Positions 48,237 through 57,700 of a DNA stretch of 64,000 nt are shown here, piece by piece. The stretch's first letter is position 1. Each line of letters starts with the position of its first letter. The notes below the pieces were generated by a model. The model was not told where the DNA came from and ran no database searches. It worked only from the letters and a program-made list of their open reading frames with translations. The translations under genes were made by a program, and so were the position numbers. Source of the stretch: an uncultured Collinsella sp. (lineage in GTDB: Bacteria; Actinomycetota; Coriobacteriia; Coriobacteriales; Coriobacteriaceae); NCBI GenBank assembly GCA_900545165.1, contig UQYA01000001.1, positions 10,602-74,601 on the forward strand. The letters are read 5' to 3'.

Positions 48237-48255
48237 GGTGGGCCATGTGTCCCAT
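48237..48255 (-). repeat. 19-base direct repeat near MGHMAH-like motif, copy 1
   Basis: Reads ATGGGACACATGGCCCACC on the minus strand; copy 2 at 48446-48464 differs at one base. Both sit in the non-coding 48165-48624 interval, which otherwise holds a terminator-like hairpin and the presumed fchA promoter and shows no credible gene. Confidence 0.55.
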
Positions 48256-48300
48256 TCTGGGGGCCGGATTTGCGCCGTTAAGTGGCAATATGTCCGGGCG

Positions 48301-48336
48301 CAAAAGAGGGGAGGGCCGGTGCTGCCGGCTCTCCCC
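48301..48336 (-). terminator. Terminator-like hairpin without an obvious gene
   Basis: On the minus strand a 13-base GGGGAGAGCCGGC / GCCGGCCCTCCCC-like stem (48308-48336, one mismatch) is followed by TCTTTT. There is no annotated minus-strand gene within 800 bases upstream of it, so either a small RNA ends here or it isolates the lipoprotein gene from read-through. Confidence 0.5.
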
Positions 48337-48445
48337 GGGGTGAGGTGCCCGTTGTTTTAAAGGAGCGCGTGTACGCGGGCGTTGCCCCAACAGGTTCCTT
48401 GTTTATAGATATGCCCCAGTTTGTGACGTCCGGAAGTCCCGAAAG

Positions 48446-48464
48446 GTGAGCCATGTGTCCCATG
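48446..48464 (-). repeat. 19-base direct repeat, copy 2
   Basis: Reads ATGGGACACATGGCTCACC on the minus strand, 209 bases from copy 1. Its context downstream also differs from copy 1, so only this short block is shared. Confidence 0.55.
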
Positions 48465-48624
48465 TTTGCGTTGGCATGGTCTATCGTGTGCCATAGAAAT
48501 CCGCGATGGCCAGGTGCGCTGACGCTCGAGTACTTATGGGCTAGACTTAGCACCATTATGTGATCGATGCGGTCGGTCGGTGGTTGCCACCCGACCGATG
48601 TATATGACTTGAAGGTGCGTGCGT

Positions 48625-49257
48625 ATGAGCCAAGAGATGATGGACAAGACCTGCCGCGGGTTTGCCGAGGCGCTTGCCGCGCGCGAGCCGGTTCCCGGCG
48701 GTGGCAGCGCGAGCGCCTTTGTGGGCGCGCTGGGCGCCTCGCTGTGCGGAATGGTTGCCCGCTACGGTGCGACAAACCCCGCGTTTGCCGATCGCGCAGA
48801 CGATCTGACGCGCGCGTTTGCCCAGGCGGATGAGTTGGCGCAGGAACTTGTGGGTCTGGTTGCCGAGGACGTTCGTGCCTACGGGCAGGTGTCCGCGGCG
48901 TACGGTATTCCGCGTGACGATCCGGCTCGAGCGACCGCGATTCAGGATGCGCTGCATGTGGCCGCTATGCCGCCGTATCGCATTATGGATGCCTGCGGGC
49001 GTGCGCTGGCGCTGCTCGAGGACATGGCCGACAAGGGCTCGCGTCAGCTGCTGTCCGATGTGGCGTGCGGCGCCGTGTTCTGCCGTGCTGCTATGCAGGG
49101 CGCGAGTTTGACGCTCTTTGCGAACACCACGTCTATGAAGGATCGCGCTCGTGCTGAGGAGCTTGAGACGGCGTGTGATGAGTTGCTCGACACATGGTTG
49201 CCGCGCGCCGATGCGCTGGCGCGTCGCGCCTCCGACGCTGCAAGGAAGAGAGGATAG
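48625..49257 (+). CDS. fchA: Methenyltetrahydrofolate cyclohydrolase / formimidoyl-THF cyclodeaminase, FchA family
   Basis: Predicted 210-residue cytoplasmic helical enzyme of the cyclodeaminase/cyclohydrolase family (FTCD C-terminal domain). The hallmark PVPGGGSASAFVGALGASL is at about residues 23-41, followed by the conserved MV helix. It would convert 10-formyl-THF to methenyl-THF (or formimino-THF to methenyl-THF). ATG 48625 lies nine bases after GAAGGT; a hairpin CGGTCGGTGG/CCACCCGACCG (about 48574-48597) precedes it in the leader. folD starts three bases after its stop. Cyclohydrolase is the more likely role here because the adjacent FolD lacks cyclohydrolase residues and no histidine-degradation genes are nearby. 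Confidence 0.88.
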   Translation: MSQEMMDKTCRGFAEALAAREPVPGGGSASAFVGALGASLCGMVARYGATNPAFADRADDLTRAFAQADELAQELVGLVAEDVRAYGQVSAAYGIPRDDPARATAIQDALHVAAMPPYRIMDACGRALALLEDMADKGSRQLLSDVACGAVFCRAAMQGASLTLFANTTSMKDRARAEELETACDELLDTWLPRADALARRASDAARKRG

Positions 49258-49259
49258 CC

Positions 49260-50114
49260 ATGGCTGAACTGCTGAAGGGTGCTCCCGTTGCTCGCGCTTT
49301 GACTGAGGAACTTGCTGCTCGCTGCGCAGCCCTGCGCGAGCGGGGCGTTGTTCCGACGTTGGCTATCGTGCGTGTAGGTGAACGCGAGGACGACCTATCC
49401 TACGAGCGCGGTGCGCTCAAGCGCTGCGAAAAAGTGGGGATTGAGGCTCGTCGCGTTTTGCTTTCTGCCGATGTTTCGCAGGACGAGCTGTTGATGGCCA
49501 TCGAGGACATAAATGCCGACTCGGCTGTTCATGGCTGTTTGATGTTCCGCCCGCTGCCCGCCGGCCTTGACGAGAACGCCGTCGCCGCAGCGCTCGATCC
49601 CGCCAAGGACGTTGACTCCATGACGCCGGCTTCGCTGCTCTCCACGCTTTCGGGGCGCGGCGAGGGTTTTGCCCCCTGCACAGCCGAAGCCGTCCTCGCT
49701 TTGCTTGATCATTACGGCGTTGAGCTGGATGGAGCTAAGGTTGCTGTGGTCGGGCGCTCGTTGGTGATCGGGCGTCCTGTTGCCGCCATGCTTACGGCGC
49801 GCAATGCGACCGTGACGACGTGCCATACGCATACGCGCGACCTTGCTGCCGAGTGCCGTACTGCCGAGATTGTGGTTGCCGCCGTTGGACGCGCGCGTAC
49901 GATTGGCGTGGACGCGGTTCGCGAGGGCCAGACGATCATCGATGTTGGCATTAATTGGGACGAGGCCGCTGGCAAGCTGGTCGGGGACGTTGATTTTGAT
50001 GCTGCAGAGCCGGTTGTTGACACCATCACGCCCGTGCCGGGCGGCGTGGGAGCTGTGACGACGGCGATCCTCGCCAAACACGTGATCGAAGCGGCCGAGC
50101 GCGCATTGAAATAG
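49260..50114 (+). CDS. folD: Methylenetetrahydrofolate dehydrogenase (FolD family), probably without cyclohydrolase activity
   Basis: Predicted 284 residues with the FolD fold: catalytic-domain segment VGEREDDLSYERGALKRCEKVG, NAD(P) site VVGRSLVIGRPVAAML, and PVPGGVGAVTTAIL. In bifunctional FolD the YxxxK lysine (K54 in E. coli, K56 in human) and a Gln in QLPLP serve the cyclohydrolase step. Aligning without gaps puts Y48 in place but A52 at the Lys position and F96 at the Gln position (FRPLP). Asp is kept (D119). Dehydrogenase activity should survive while cyclohydrolase should not; FchA next door can fill that gap. ATG 49260 follows AGAGAGGAT. Coupled with fchA (two-base gap). Confidence 0.9.
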   Translation: MAELLKGAPVARALTEELAARCAALRERGVVPTLAIVRVGEREDDLSYERGALKRCEKVGIEARRVLLSADVSQDELLMAIEDINADSAVHGCLMFRPLPAGLDENAVAAALDPAKDVDSMTPASLLSTLSGRGEGFAPCTAEAVLALLDHYGVELDGAKVAVVGRSLVIGRPVAAMLTARNATVTTCHTHTRDLAAECRTAEIVVAAVGRARTIGVDAVREGQTIIDVGINWDEAAGKLVGDVDFDAAEPVVDTITPVPGGVGAVTTAILAKHVIEAAERALK

Positions 50115-50147
50115 GCGTTTTGGGCTGTTTGAGGGGTTAGTTCTATA

Positions 50148-50385
50148 CCCCGTGGACAAAAAATGCCAAATATGAGTACTGTTGCCAAGATAGTCACATA
50201 TATTTTAGGTTAATTTGGCTCTCTAACGATATTTATTATCGATAGAGAGCCTATTTTATTGGGCCTATGGGGAAGTACATCATCTAATTTTTGAACAAAT
50301 GTAGACTTTCGACACCCATGCGTAGCAAAATTGCTGTTACTAAATTAGTGACAGTACTCATATTTGGCATTTTTTGACCACGGGG
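50148..50385. mobile_element. AT-rich element bounded by 35-base inverted repeats (MITE-like)
   Basis: Terminal arms 50148-50182 (starting CCCCGTGGACAAAAAATGCC) and 50351-50385 are inverted copies matching at 34 of 35 positions. The 168-base interior is far more AT-rich than its surroundings and contains a hairpin GGCTCTCTA/TAGAGAGCC (about 50217-50242) followed by TATTTTATT, which could end folD transcripts. No reading frame for a transposase is present. Flanks show no clear target duplication. It may be a non-autonomous element or a large folded RNA/operator between folD and the dipeptidase gene. Confidence 0.6.
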
Positions 50386-50468
50386 GTTGCCGAGGCCGTG
50401 GTTTCGCCCTTTCTGCGCCGAAGCGATACACTGTTGCCGTTTGATTTCTTCGCTCAAGGAGGATGCGC

Positions 50469-51992
50469 ATGCCGTGCACAACGATTCTGGTCGGTAAAAA
50501 CGCAAGCTACGACGGGTCGACCCTGGTCGCGCGTAACGAGGACTCGTCCAACGGGGTGTTTGAGCCCAAACGTATGCGCGTGGTGCATCCCGACGAGCGG
50601 CCGCGCGTCTACACAAGCGTCCTGAGCCACCTGACTGTTGAGCTGCCCGACAACCCCATGCGCTACACGAGCGTCCCCGATGTTGTCCCGGGCCACGGCA
50701 TCTGGGCCGAGGCCGGTTTCAACGAGCTCAATGTGGGCATGTCCGCAACCGAGACGCTCACCACCAACGAGCGCGTCCGCGGTGCCGACCCGCTCGTCGA
50801 CTACGTACCCGCCAAGGGCAACGAGGGTGAGGACGGCTATGTGCCGGCGCAACCTGGTGGCCTGGGCGAGGAGGACATGGTGACCCTGGTCCTGCCGTAT
50901 GCCAAGTCCGCCCGCGACGGCGTCCGTATCCTGGGCGACCTGCTCGAGCGCTACGGCACCTACGAGAACAACGGCATCGCCTTTAGCGACGTGGGCGAGA
51001 TCTGGTGGCTCGAGACCATCGGCGGCCATCACTGGATCGCCAAGCGCGTGCCCGACGACGCCTATGTGACCATGCCTAACCAGCTGGGTATCGACAGCTT
51101 TGACCTGGACGACGCCGAGGGCGACCAGGCCGACCACATGTGCTCCGCCGACCTGCGCGCCTGGATGGCCGAGTGGCATCTGGACTTGACGCTGGGCGTC
51201 GAGGGCGACGGCCCGGCGACGGTCTTTAACCCGCGCGAGGCCTTTGGCTCGCACAGCGACAGCGACCACGTCTACAACACGCCGCGCGCCTGGTACATGC
51301 AGCGCTGCCTCAACCCCAGCGACGTGTGGGATGGTCCCGAGGCCGACTACACGCCCGAGAGCGACGACATTCCCTGGAGCCGCGTGCCCGAGCGCAAGGT
51401 GACCATCGAGGACATCAAGTACGTGCTCTCCAGCCACTACCAGGGCACGGAGTACGACTGCTACGACAGCAAGGGCACGCCCGCTACGCGTGGCGCATAT
51501 CGTCCCATCGGCATCAACCGCAACAGCCAGCTCGCCGTGTTGCAGCTGCGCCCCTATGCGCAGCCAGCCTATCGCGCCGTGCAGTGGATGGCGTTTGGCT
51601 CCAACTCGTTTAACGCGCTGGTTCCGCTGTACGCCAACGTCGAGACCATGCCCGAGTACTATGCCGACACGCAGGCTCGCGTGACGTCCGAAAACTTCTA
51701 CTGGGCCAACCGCCTGATCGGCGCGCTGGCTGACGTCCGTTTCCATGAGTGCGGCCGCGCTGTGGAGGACTATCAGGAGAAGGTCGGTAGCATGGGCCAC
51801 AAGCAGATCCATGACGTCGATGCTGCCGTAGCTGCTCTGCCCGAGGCCGAGGTGCCTGCCGAGCTTGCACGCGCCAATGAGGCCTTTGCCGAGCGTGTTC
51901 GCGTAGAGACCGATGCTCTACTGGGCAAGGTGCTCTACACCACGAGCTGCGCCATGAAGAACTCTTTCGCGATGAACGACAACGTGAGGTAG
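50469..51992 (+). CDS. C69 family dipeptidase (PepD-like)
   Basis: Predicted 507-residue Ntn-hydrolase cleaving dipeptides. The N-terminus MPCTTILVGKNASYDGST matches PepD of lactobacilli; Cys3 should become the N-terminal nucleophile after removal of Met-Pro or autoprocessing. Other blocks are TLVARNEDS, GHGIWAEAGFNELNVGMSATET, and GEIWWLETIGGHHWIAKRVPDD. There is no signal peptide, so the enzyme is cytoplasmic. Start ATG 50469 is six bases after AAGGAGG; ATG 50463 would abut that site. The gene lies just after the inverted-repeat element and is followed by a separate pair (phasin-like plus kinase). Confidence 0.92.
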   Translation: MPCTTILVGKNASYDGSTLVARNEDSSNGVFEPKRMRVVHPDERPRVYTSVLSHLTVELPDNPMRYTSVPDVVPGHGIWAEAGFNELNVGMSATETLTTNERVRGADPLVDYVPAKGNEGEDGYVPAQPGGLGEEDMVTLVLPYAKSARDGVRILGDLLERYGTYENNGIAFSDVGEIWWLETIGGHHWIAKRVPDDAYVTMPNQLGIDSFDLDDAEGDQADHMCSADLRAWMAEWHLDLTLGVEGDGPATVFNPREAFGSHSDSDHVYNTPRAWYMQRCLNPSDVWDGPEADYTPESDDIPWSRVPERKVTIEDIKYVLSSHYQGTEYDCYDSKGTPATRGAYRPIGINRNSQLAVLQLRPYAQPAYRAVQWMAFGSNSFNALVPLYANVETMPEYYADTQARVTSENFYWANRLIGALADVRFHECGRAVEDYQEKVGSMGHKQIHDVDAAVAALPEAEVPAELARANEAFAERVRVETDALLGKVLYTTSCAMKNSFAMNDNVR

Positions 51993-52091
51993 GGATTTCC
52001 CGTCGATCGAATAGCGCTAAAACGCTTTGTCGCTTTCACTCAATCTTGGGTACAAGAACGCCAATGCAGTTGTTTGTGATTGGAGACAACC

Positions 52092-52508
52092 ATGGTTATG
52101 AAACTCGATCAGCTTGTTAACGGCGCCATCAACGTCGGCTTTGGCGCTGCCGCCGTTGCTGTCGAAGGCGGCAAGAAGGTCCTCGACGACCTTAACACCA
52201 AAGGCGAGCAGGTCCGCAAGGACACCGCCACCCCCAATATCGCCCGCAGTGTGTCCGATATGTTCGAGCAGGCCGGCGGTACCATCTCCGATCTGACCGA
52301 GCGCTTGGGTACGCAGGGCGAGACCGCGGCCCAGCGCGTGCTCGACGAGCTTATCCTTGCCCGTGTCCGCGTCATGACCGCCCCCGAGCGCACGGCCTTC
52401 TTGGCCCATGTGCGCGACATCGTCGATTCGGTCGAGGACAACGTGACCTCGGTGCCCGTTGAGTCCGTTGAGCCCGACGATGCGAAGGATACCGAAGAGG
52501 CCGAGTAG
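52092..52508 (+). CDS. Phasin-like / helical protein paired with AarF kinase
   Basis: Predicted 138-residue helical protein. The pattern (LDQLVNGAINVGFGAAAVAVEGGKK, Ala/Gly amphipathic helix, then FxxAGxTxxDLTERL and RVMTAPERTAFLAHVRDI) resembles phasin-domain or poly-granule-associated proteins. The end is acidic (EPDDAKDTEEAE). No catalytic motif is evident. The AarF/ABC1 kinase gene starts eight bases after its stop, so the two are probably co-expressed. ATG 52092 is behind TTGGAGACAAC. Its role may be to bind a lipid surface or regulate the kinase; this is inferred only from position and composition. Confidence 0.75.
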   Translation: MVMKLDQLVNGAINVGFGAAAVAVEGGKKVLDDLNTKGEQVRKDTATPNIARSVSDMFEQAGGTISDLTERLGTQGETAAQRVLDELILARVRVMTAPERTAFLAHVRDIVDSVEDNVTSVPVESVEPDDAKDTEEAE

Positions 52509-52516
52509 CAGCGCAG

Positions 52517-54280
52517 ATGGCAGATTCCACCACCGATTACAACAATCTAGATCCTCTGGGTGACGAGGCGGCGGTTGTCGATGAGGTTGACGCCGCCGTC
52601 TCGGGCGCTCGCAAGAAGCCGCGCGCTGTCGATATGGTGCCCGAGGAGCCCGACGCGATGGCGCCGGACGAGGAATACCAGCTCACGCCGGCGGGTCGTC
52701 GCGAACGCATCGGGCAGATTGTTCGCCTGGTCAAAAAGTACCGCGTGTGGGATAACCTCACGCCGGTTCGTTTGCGCCGCCTGCTCGAGGAACTCGGCCC
52801 CATGTTCGTCAAGATGGGGCAGATTCTGGCCAACCGGTCCGAGATTCTGCCGCAACGCTTTTGCGACGAGCTGCGTCGTCTGCGCTCCGACGTGGAGCCT
52901 GTGCCGTACGAGGTCGTACTCAGTTGTCTGGAAGAAGAATACGGCCTGCGCCTGGGGGAGATGTTCGATGCGATCGACCCCAACCCGCTTGGTAGCGCAT
53001 CGCTCGCGCAGGTGCACCGCGCTCGTCTGGTGACGGGCGAGGACGTGGCCGTCAAGGTGCAGCGCCCCGGTGCGCAGCAGGTTATGGCACAGGACATCGA
53101 TATCATCCGCTCGGTGGTGCGTATCGTTTCCAAGTTCGTCAACACCGATCAATTCGTTGACCTGCACGGCGTGGTCGAGGAGCTGTGGACCTCGTTTCGC
53201 GAGGAGACCAACTTTTTGGCCGAGGCCAAAAACCTCAACGATTTCTATGAGTTCCATAAGAGCGTCCATGGCGTGTCGTGTCCCAAATCCTACCTGGACC
53301 TTTGCACCGAGCATGTTGTGGTCATGGACTACATTGACGGCATCTCGATTGCCGATCCCAAACGACTGGCAGCCGAGGGTTATGACTTGGAAAAGATTGG
53401 CGCCGCGATCGTCGAGGACTATTCGACGCAGGTGCTCGACGACGGCTTTTTCCATGCCGACCCGCATGCGGGAAATATCATCCTCAAGGACGGCATCGTT
53501 TACTTTATCGACTTGGGCATGGTCGGACGCATGTCGAGCCACGACCGCGGTATCGTCAAGGATATGATCTTTGCCGTGGCCGAGGGCGATGTGCCAAAGC
53601 TCAAGGATTCGCTCATGCGCTTCGCCGTGACGCGTGGCGACTCGGCTGAGCTCGATCATTCGGCCTTTTTGTCCGATTTGGACTTTATCGTGGCTGACTT
53701 TGCGGGCCTTGACCTTAAGGACCTGGATATCGGTGAGTTTTTGACCTCGCTGTTAAACCTCGCGCGCAAAAATGACGTTGAGCTGCCGAGCGTGGTGACA
53801 ATGTTCGCCCGCGGCATGGTGACGCTTGAGGGCCTGTTGACCGAGTACATGCCTAACGTCAACATGATCCAGATCATCCAGACGCACATCAAAAACGAGA
53901 AGAGCACCTACGCCCGCATGCGCGAGATGAGCCGCGACTTTGCAGCGAGCAGTTATCGCGCGGCGAAGGGCTCGCTCGAGGCGGCCGAGTATCTGGGCTT
54001 GGCTTCGCGCATGCTCACACGCGGCCAGCTTAAGGTGAACACGCAGATCATGAGCAGCGATAAGGCGCTGCGACAGCTAGGTGGGATTATCGACCGCATG
54101 TCGATGGCAATTGTGATCGCCGGTCTGTTTATCGGTTCGTCGGTGGTGTACTACGCGCGCATCGAGCCGGTTGTGTTTGGTATCCCGGTCATTGGCTTTA
54201 TGGGCTACGTGAGCGCGCTGGTGCTGGCGCTTATGCTGGGCCGCAATATCTGGCTCAACAGTCACGGCGGCAAGCACTAG
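52517..54280 (+). CDS. ABC1/AarF/UbiB family atypical kinase
   Basis: Predicted 587 residues. The family KxGQ motif is in GPMFVKMGQILANRSEILP. Further: an Ala-rich nucleotide loop (GSASLAQVHRARL, with AxxSxAQVH in place of a Gly-rich loop), VAVKVQRPG, EEL-TNFLAEAKN, DGFFHADPHAGNI and YFIDLGMVGRM. Two membrane segments at the C-terminus (SMAIVIAGLFIGSSVVYYAR and a second ending LMLGRNIW) match UbiB. In respiring bacteria UbiB helps ubiquinone synthesis; the quinone, if any, in this organism is unclear. Conserved phosphotransfer residues are present. ATG 52517. A terminator follows. Confidence 0.93.
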   Translation: MADSTTDYNNLDPLGDEAAVVDEVDAAVSGARKKPRAVDMVPEEPDAMAPDEEYQLTPAGRRERIGQIVRLVKKYRVWDNLTPVRLRRLLEELGPMFVKMGQILANRSEILPQRFCDELRRLRSDVEPVPYEVVLSCLEEEYGLRLGEMFDAIDPNPLGSASLAQVHRARLVTGEDVAVKVQRPGAQQVMAQDIDIIRSVVRIVSKFVNTDQFVDLHGVVEELWTSFREETNFLAEAKNLNDFYEFHKSVHGVSCPKSYLDLCTEHVVVMDYIDGISIADPKRLAAEGYDLEKIGAAIVEDYSTQVLDDGFFHADPHAGNIILKDGIVYFIDLGMVGRMSSHDRGIVKDMIFAVAEGDVPKLKDSLMRFAVTRGDSAELDHSAFLSDLDFIVADFAGLDLKDLDIGEFLTSLLNLARKNDVELPSVVTMFARGMVTLEGLLTEYMPNVNMIQIIQTHIKNEKSTYARMREMSRDFAASSYRAAKGSLEAAEYLGLASRMLTRGQLKVNTQIMSSDKALRQLGGIIDRMSMAIVIAGLFIGSSVVYYARIEPVVFGIPVIGFMGYVSALVLALMLGRNIWLNSHGGKH

Positions 54281-54331
54281 AGGCTGCGGCCGTCACCGCA
54301 TTTTCCTATCGCAAACAATAGCTTTTACCTT

Positions 54332-54360
54332 GGGCTTCGCCTGCGTGCGAGGCCCTTTTG
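54332..54360 (+). terminator. Terminator after the AarF kinase gene
   Basis: Stem GGGCTTCGC (54332-54340) with GCGAGGCCC (54347-54355, one G-T pair) followed by TTTTG. It isolates the kinase transcript from the riboswitch-led operon. Confidence 0.75.
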
Positions 54361-54395
54361 CGTGATACCATTTTAACGGTAATAATCGATGGCCT

Positions 54396-54562
54396 AGATG
54401 GTGGTGCGGAGACGCACGAATGCGCGGTTATCCTGCGCATTTGGGAGAATCGGGGTGCAAGTCCCCGGCTGTACCAGTAACCGTAATTCCTCTTGGCTCG
54501 GGATGCTCGCGTCGCAGATCGGACGACGTGCCCGAGCCGTTAAGGTTAAGTCGGATCGCCTC
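54396..54562 (+). ncRNA. Cobalamin riboswitch
   Basis: The conserved core is present: TTGGGAGAATC, then the B12-box-like CGGGGTGCAAGTCCCCGGCTG (54451-54471 region), ACCAGTAACCGTAA, a long side hairpin around GGCTCGGGA/CCCGAGCC (54498-54540) and the 3' element AAGTCGGATCGCC (54548-54560). This order and spacing are those of the cobalamin (B12) riboswitch family. The next 150 bases hold a GCGGC/GCCGC hairpin that may be the expression platform, then the leader to ATG 54712. Binding of cobalamin would normally reduce expression of the downstream operon, which encodes two DUF4430 surface proteins. Exact ends are approximate. Confidence 0.85.
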
Positions 54563-54711
54563 CCGTCTTGCATGCGGCTGCGGCTTTTGCCGCCGGTGTG
54601 CATAGGGCTCTGGAGGGAAGGGGGACCCCGATGGGGGAGCTCGAGCGCAACATGCGCGATGACGTGGGGCAGTCTCAAGGCAACGCTCCAAGTACAGACA
54701 GTAGGAGACAA

Positions 54712-57700
54712 ATGGATATGTTTGAGGACGAGCGTGAGCGCGCCTCGTTGCATCGTTGTGGCGCGATTGCACGCGGTGTAGCCAAGCGCGGCCTGGTGGC
54801 ATTCCTGGCCTTCGCGATGGCCTTTGGCACCACACCGGCTCAGCTGTGGGCCGAGGGCGCCGAGGGCATTGCCGAGGCTGTGGCTCAGGCGGCACCGCCT
54901 GCCGAGAATGGCTCTGGTGAGTCCACGACAAGCCCTGCTGCTGACCTCAATGCGAGCGGCGTGGTGGCGAATGGGGGCACTGCCGAGCAAGATGCCGCCG
55001 CGACAGCTTCGGGCCCTACCGACAAGACTGAGGACGATAGCGCTGCCGGCAATGAGGCGTCGGCTGCATCGACGTCCGATGCCTCGAAGCAGGACGCCGC
55101 CGTTGTCTCTGCCGCTGGAGAGGCCAAGGCTCAGCCTGCCAAGGCCGCAAGCCAAGAGGTCACGGCCACGTGCTCCGTCGTCGGCACCGACGCCGAGGGC
55201 GCCCAGCAGACCTGGGCCGCCGCCCAGCAGATCACGCTGAAGGAGGGCTCGACCGCGGCCGACCTCTCCGAGCAGCTCTTCAAGCAGGCCGGCCTCAAGG
55301 CCGACTACGACCCCAACGGCTCCTGGGGCTGGGCGCTCAACACGATCACGTCGCCCTTCGATAAGGACCGCAAGCTCGGCTACGACCCGGCGACCGGCGC
55401 GTACTGGCAGCTGTTCGTCAACGGCAAGGCCTCCGACGCCGGCGCGGGCGGCTACACGCTCAAGGACGGCGACTCCGTCGTCTGGTGCTACTCGAAGTAC
55501 GGCGACCCCGCGCCCGTCGCCAAGGTCACGGCCACGTGCTCCGTCGTCGGCACCGACGCCGAGGGCGCCCAGCAGACCTGGGCCGCCGCCCAGCAGATCA
55601 CGCTGAAGGAGGGCTCGACCGCGGCCGACCTCTCCGAGCAGCTCTTCAAGCAGGCCGGCCTCAAGGCCGACTACGACCCCAACGGCTCCTGGGGCTGGGC
55701 GCTCAACACGATCACGTCGCCCTTCGATAAGGACCGCAAGCTCGGCTACGACCCGGCGACCGGCGCGTACTGGCAGCTGTTCGTCAACGGCAAGGCCTCC
55801 GACGCCGGCGCGGGCGGCTACACGCTCAAGGACGGCGACTCCGTCGTCTGGTGCTACTCGAAGTACGGCGACCCCGCGCCCGAGCAGGTTTCCGTCACGA
55901 TGGAGATTATTGGCAAAAAGGCCGAGATAGCTCAGCGTTGGACGAGCCCTTCGACCCAGGTGTTTGCTAAGGGCACGCCGATTAAGGATGCCTCTGCTGC
56001 TTACTTCGATGCCCTTGGCATAAAGTCAAAAATGTACGACCAATTTGGCTATTGGGGCGTCTATAGTCTCGTATCTCCGCTTGATGGCACCGAGCTGTCG
56101 GGTGCATGGTCGTTCTTTGTCAACGGCGTTCCTGGGTCTCAGCTCGATAGCGATTACGTGCTCAAGTCTGGCGACAAAATCGTCTGGGCTTTTGCTCCCG
56201 GCGATACTGTGCCTGGCGTCGACAGTGTTGTTGTTGACCCGGGTGCCGCACGTCCTAACTGGGATAGCGATTGGCCTGGTTATACGAGCGCCGACAAAGT
56301 AACCGACGCTCCTGTGCCCACGAAGGACGCTGAGGCAAAATGGGTGAGCGAGCTCAAGGGCTCGAACGAATGGAGCAAGGGTATTTCCGACCCGTTGCTG
56401 GTCGGTGACTACCTCTACGTGGCCGTTGGTTCCAAGCTGCTCAAGAAAAATGTCGACACGGGTGAGACCGTTGCCGAATCGCCTTTGGCGGCAAAGATCG
56501 ATTCGACCTCGCGTATGGTATACACCGGTGGCGTGATACTCGTGCCGCTTTCGAGCGGTCGCCTGCAGGCGCTGACGGTTGATGCTCTGGCGACAGTTTG
56601 GGTAACCGATGAGTTGCCTGCTGGCCCCGATGGTGCTCAGCAGTCCCTTGCGTCCATTACGGTTCGTGACGGCTTTGCCTACTTTGGGACGGCATCGGCT
56701 AGCTGGTCCGACTCGAGCGACGGCTACCTGCTCTGCGTGCGCATCTCCGATGGCAAGGTTATGTGGCAGCATAAGAACGAGAACAGCAAGGGCTATTACT
56801 GGGCCGGCTTGGCGTTCTCGGGCAATTATGGCGTCATCGCAGATGATTCCGGTACGGTGAGCACGGTCGACTCCGAAACTGGAAAGACCGTTGCGTCGCT
56901 CAAGATTGCCGAGCGCGTGCGTACGACGGTGCTGGTCGATGGATCGATCGCTTATGTCGTGAGCGCCGATGGCGTTTTGCATAAGCTATCGGTTGGAACG
57001 GACGGAACGCTTTCCGAGCTTGGCAAGGTGACGTTTGGTTGCAGCTCGACCTCGACGCCGGTGCTGGCCAACGGCAAGATTGTGGTCGGAGGCGCATCGA
57101 CCGAATCCTTTATGGACGGCTACACGAATAAGAACACGTATCACTACGGTCAGCTTGCAGTGATTGATGCAGAGACGCTTGCTGTGGACTATTCCATTTG
57201 CAAGGCGGACGGCAGCTATATTCGCCAGGGGACTTCGGGCGGCGGTGACGTAAAGTCGCAGCCGGTTGTTTCTGTCCAGAATGGCGAGACGTACGTCTAC
57301 TTTACGTCTAACAACAACCCGGGCGGCATCTATCGCTACCGTATTGGCGACGACGAGGCCGAGCTGCTTTATACGCCCGCGGCGGGCGACCAGCAGTACT
57401 GCATGGCTTCCATTTCGGTCGGATCCGATGGCTCACTCTACTATGTCAATGACTCGGGCAAGTTGTTTGCTGTCAAGGGTAATGGCCAAAGGGTCAAACG
57501 CTATACCGTGACGTTCGACGCCAACGGTAAGGATGCGGCGATGCCCGATTCTCAACGCGTGAAGGAAGGTAAAGCGGCGACGGAGCCCTCGACTAAGCCG
57601 CGGTGCAAGGGCTACACCTTTGCCGGTTGGTACACCGATGTTGCCTGCACAAAGGCGTATGACTTTAGCGCTGCGGTGACGGCCGACCTGACGCTGTATG

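Noticed and set aside
55159..55882. The identical repeats considered as an insertion sequence
   Set aside because: They are in-frame protein domains with no transposase and no terminal inverted repeats.
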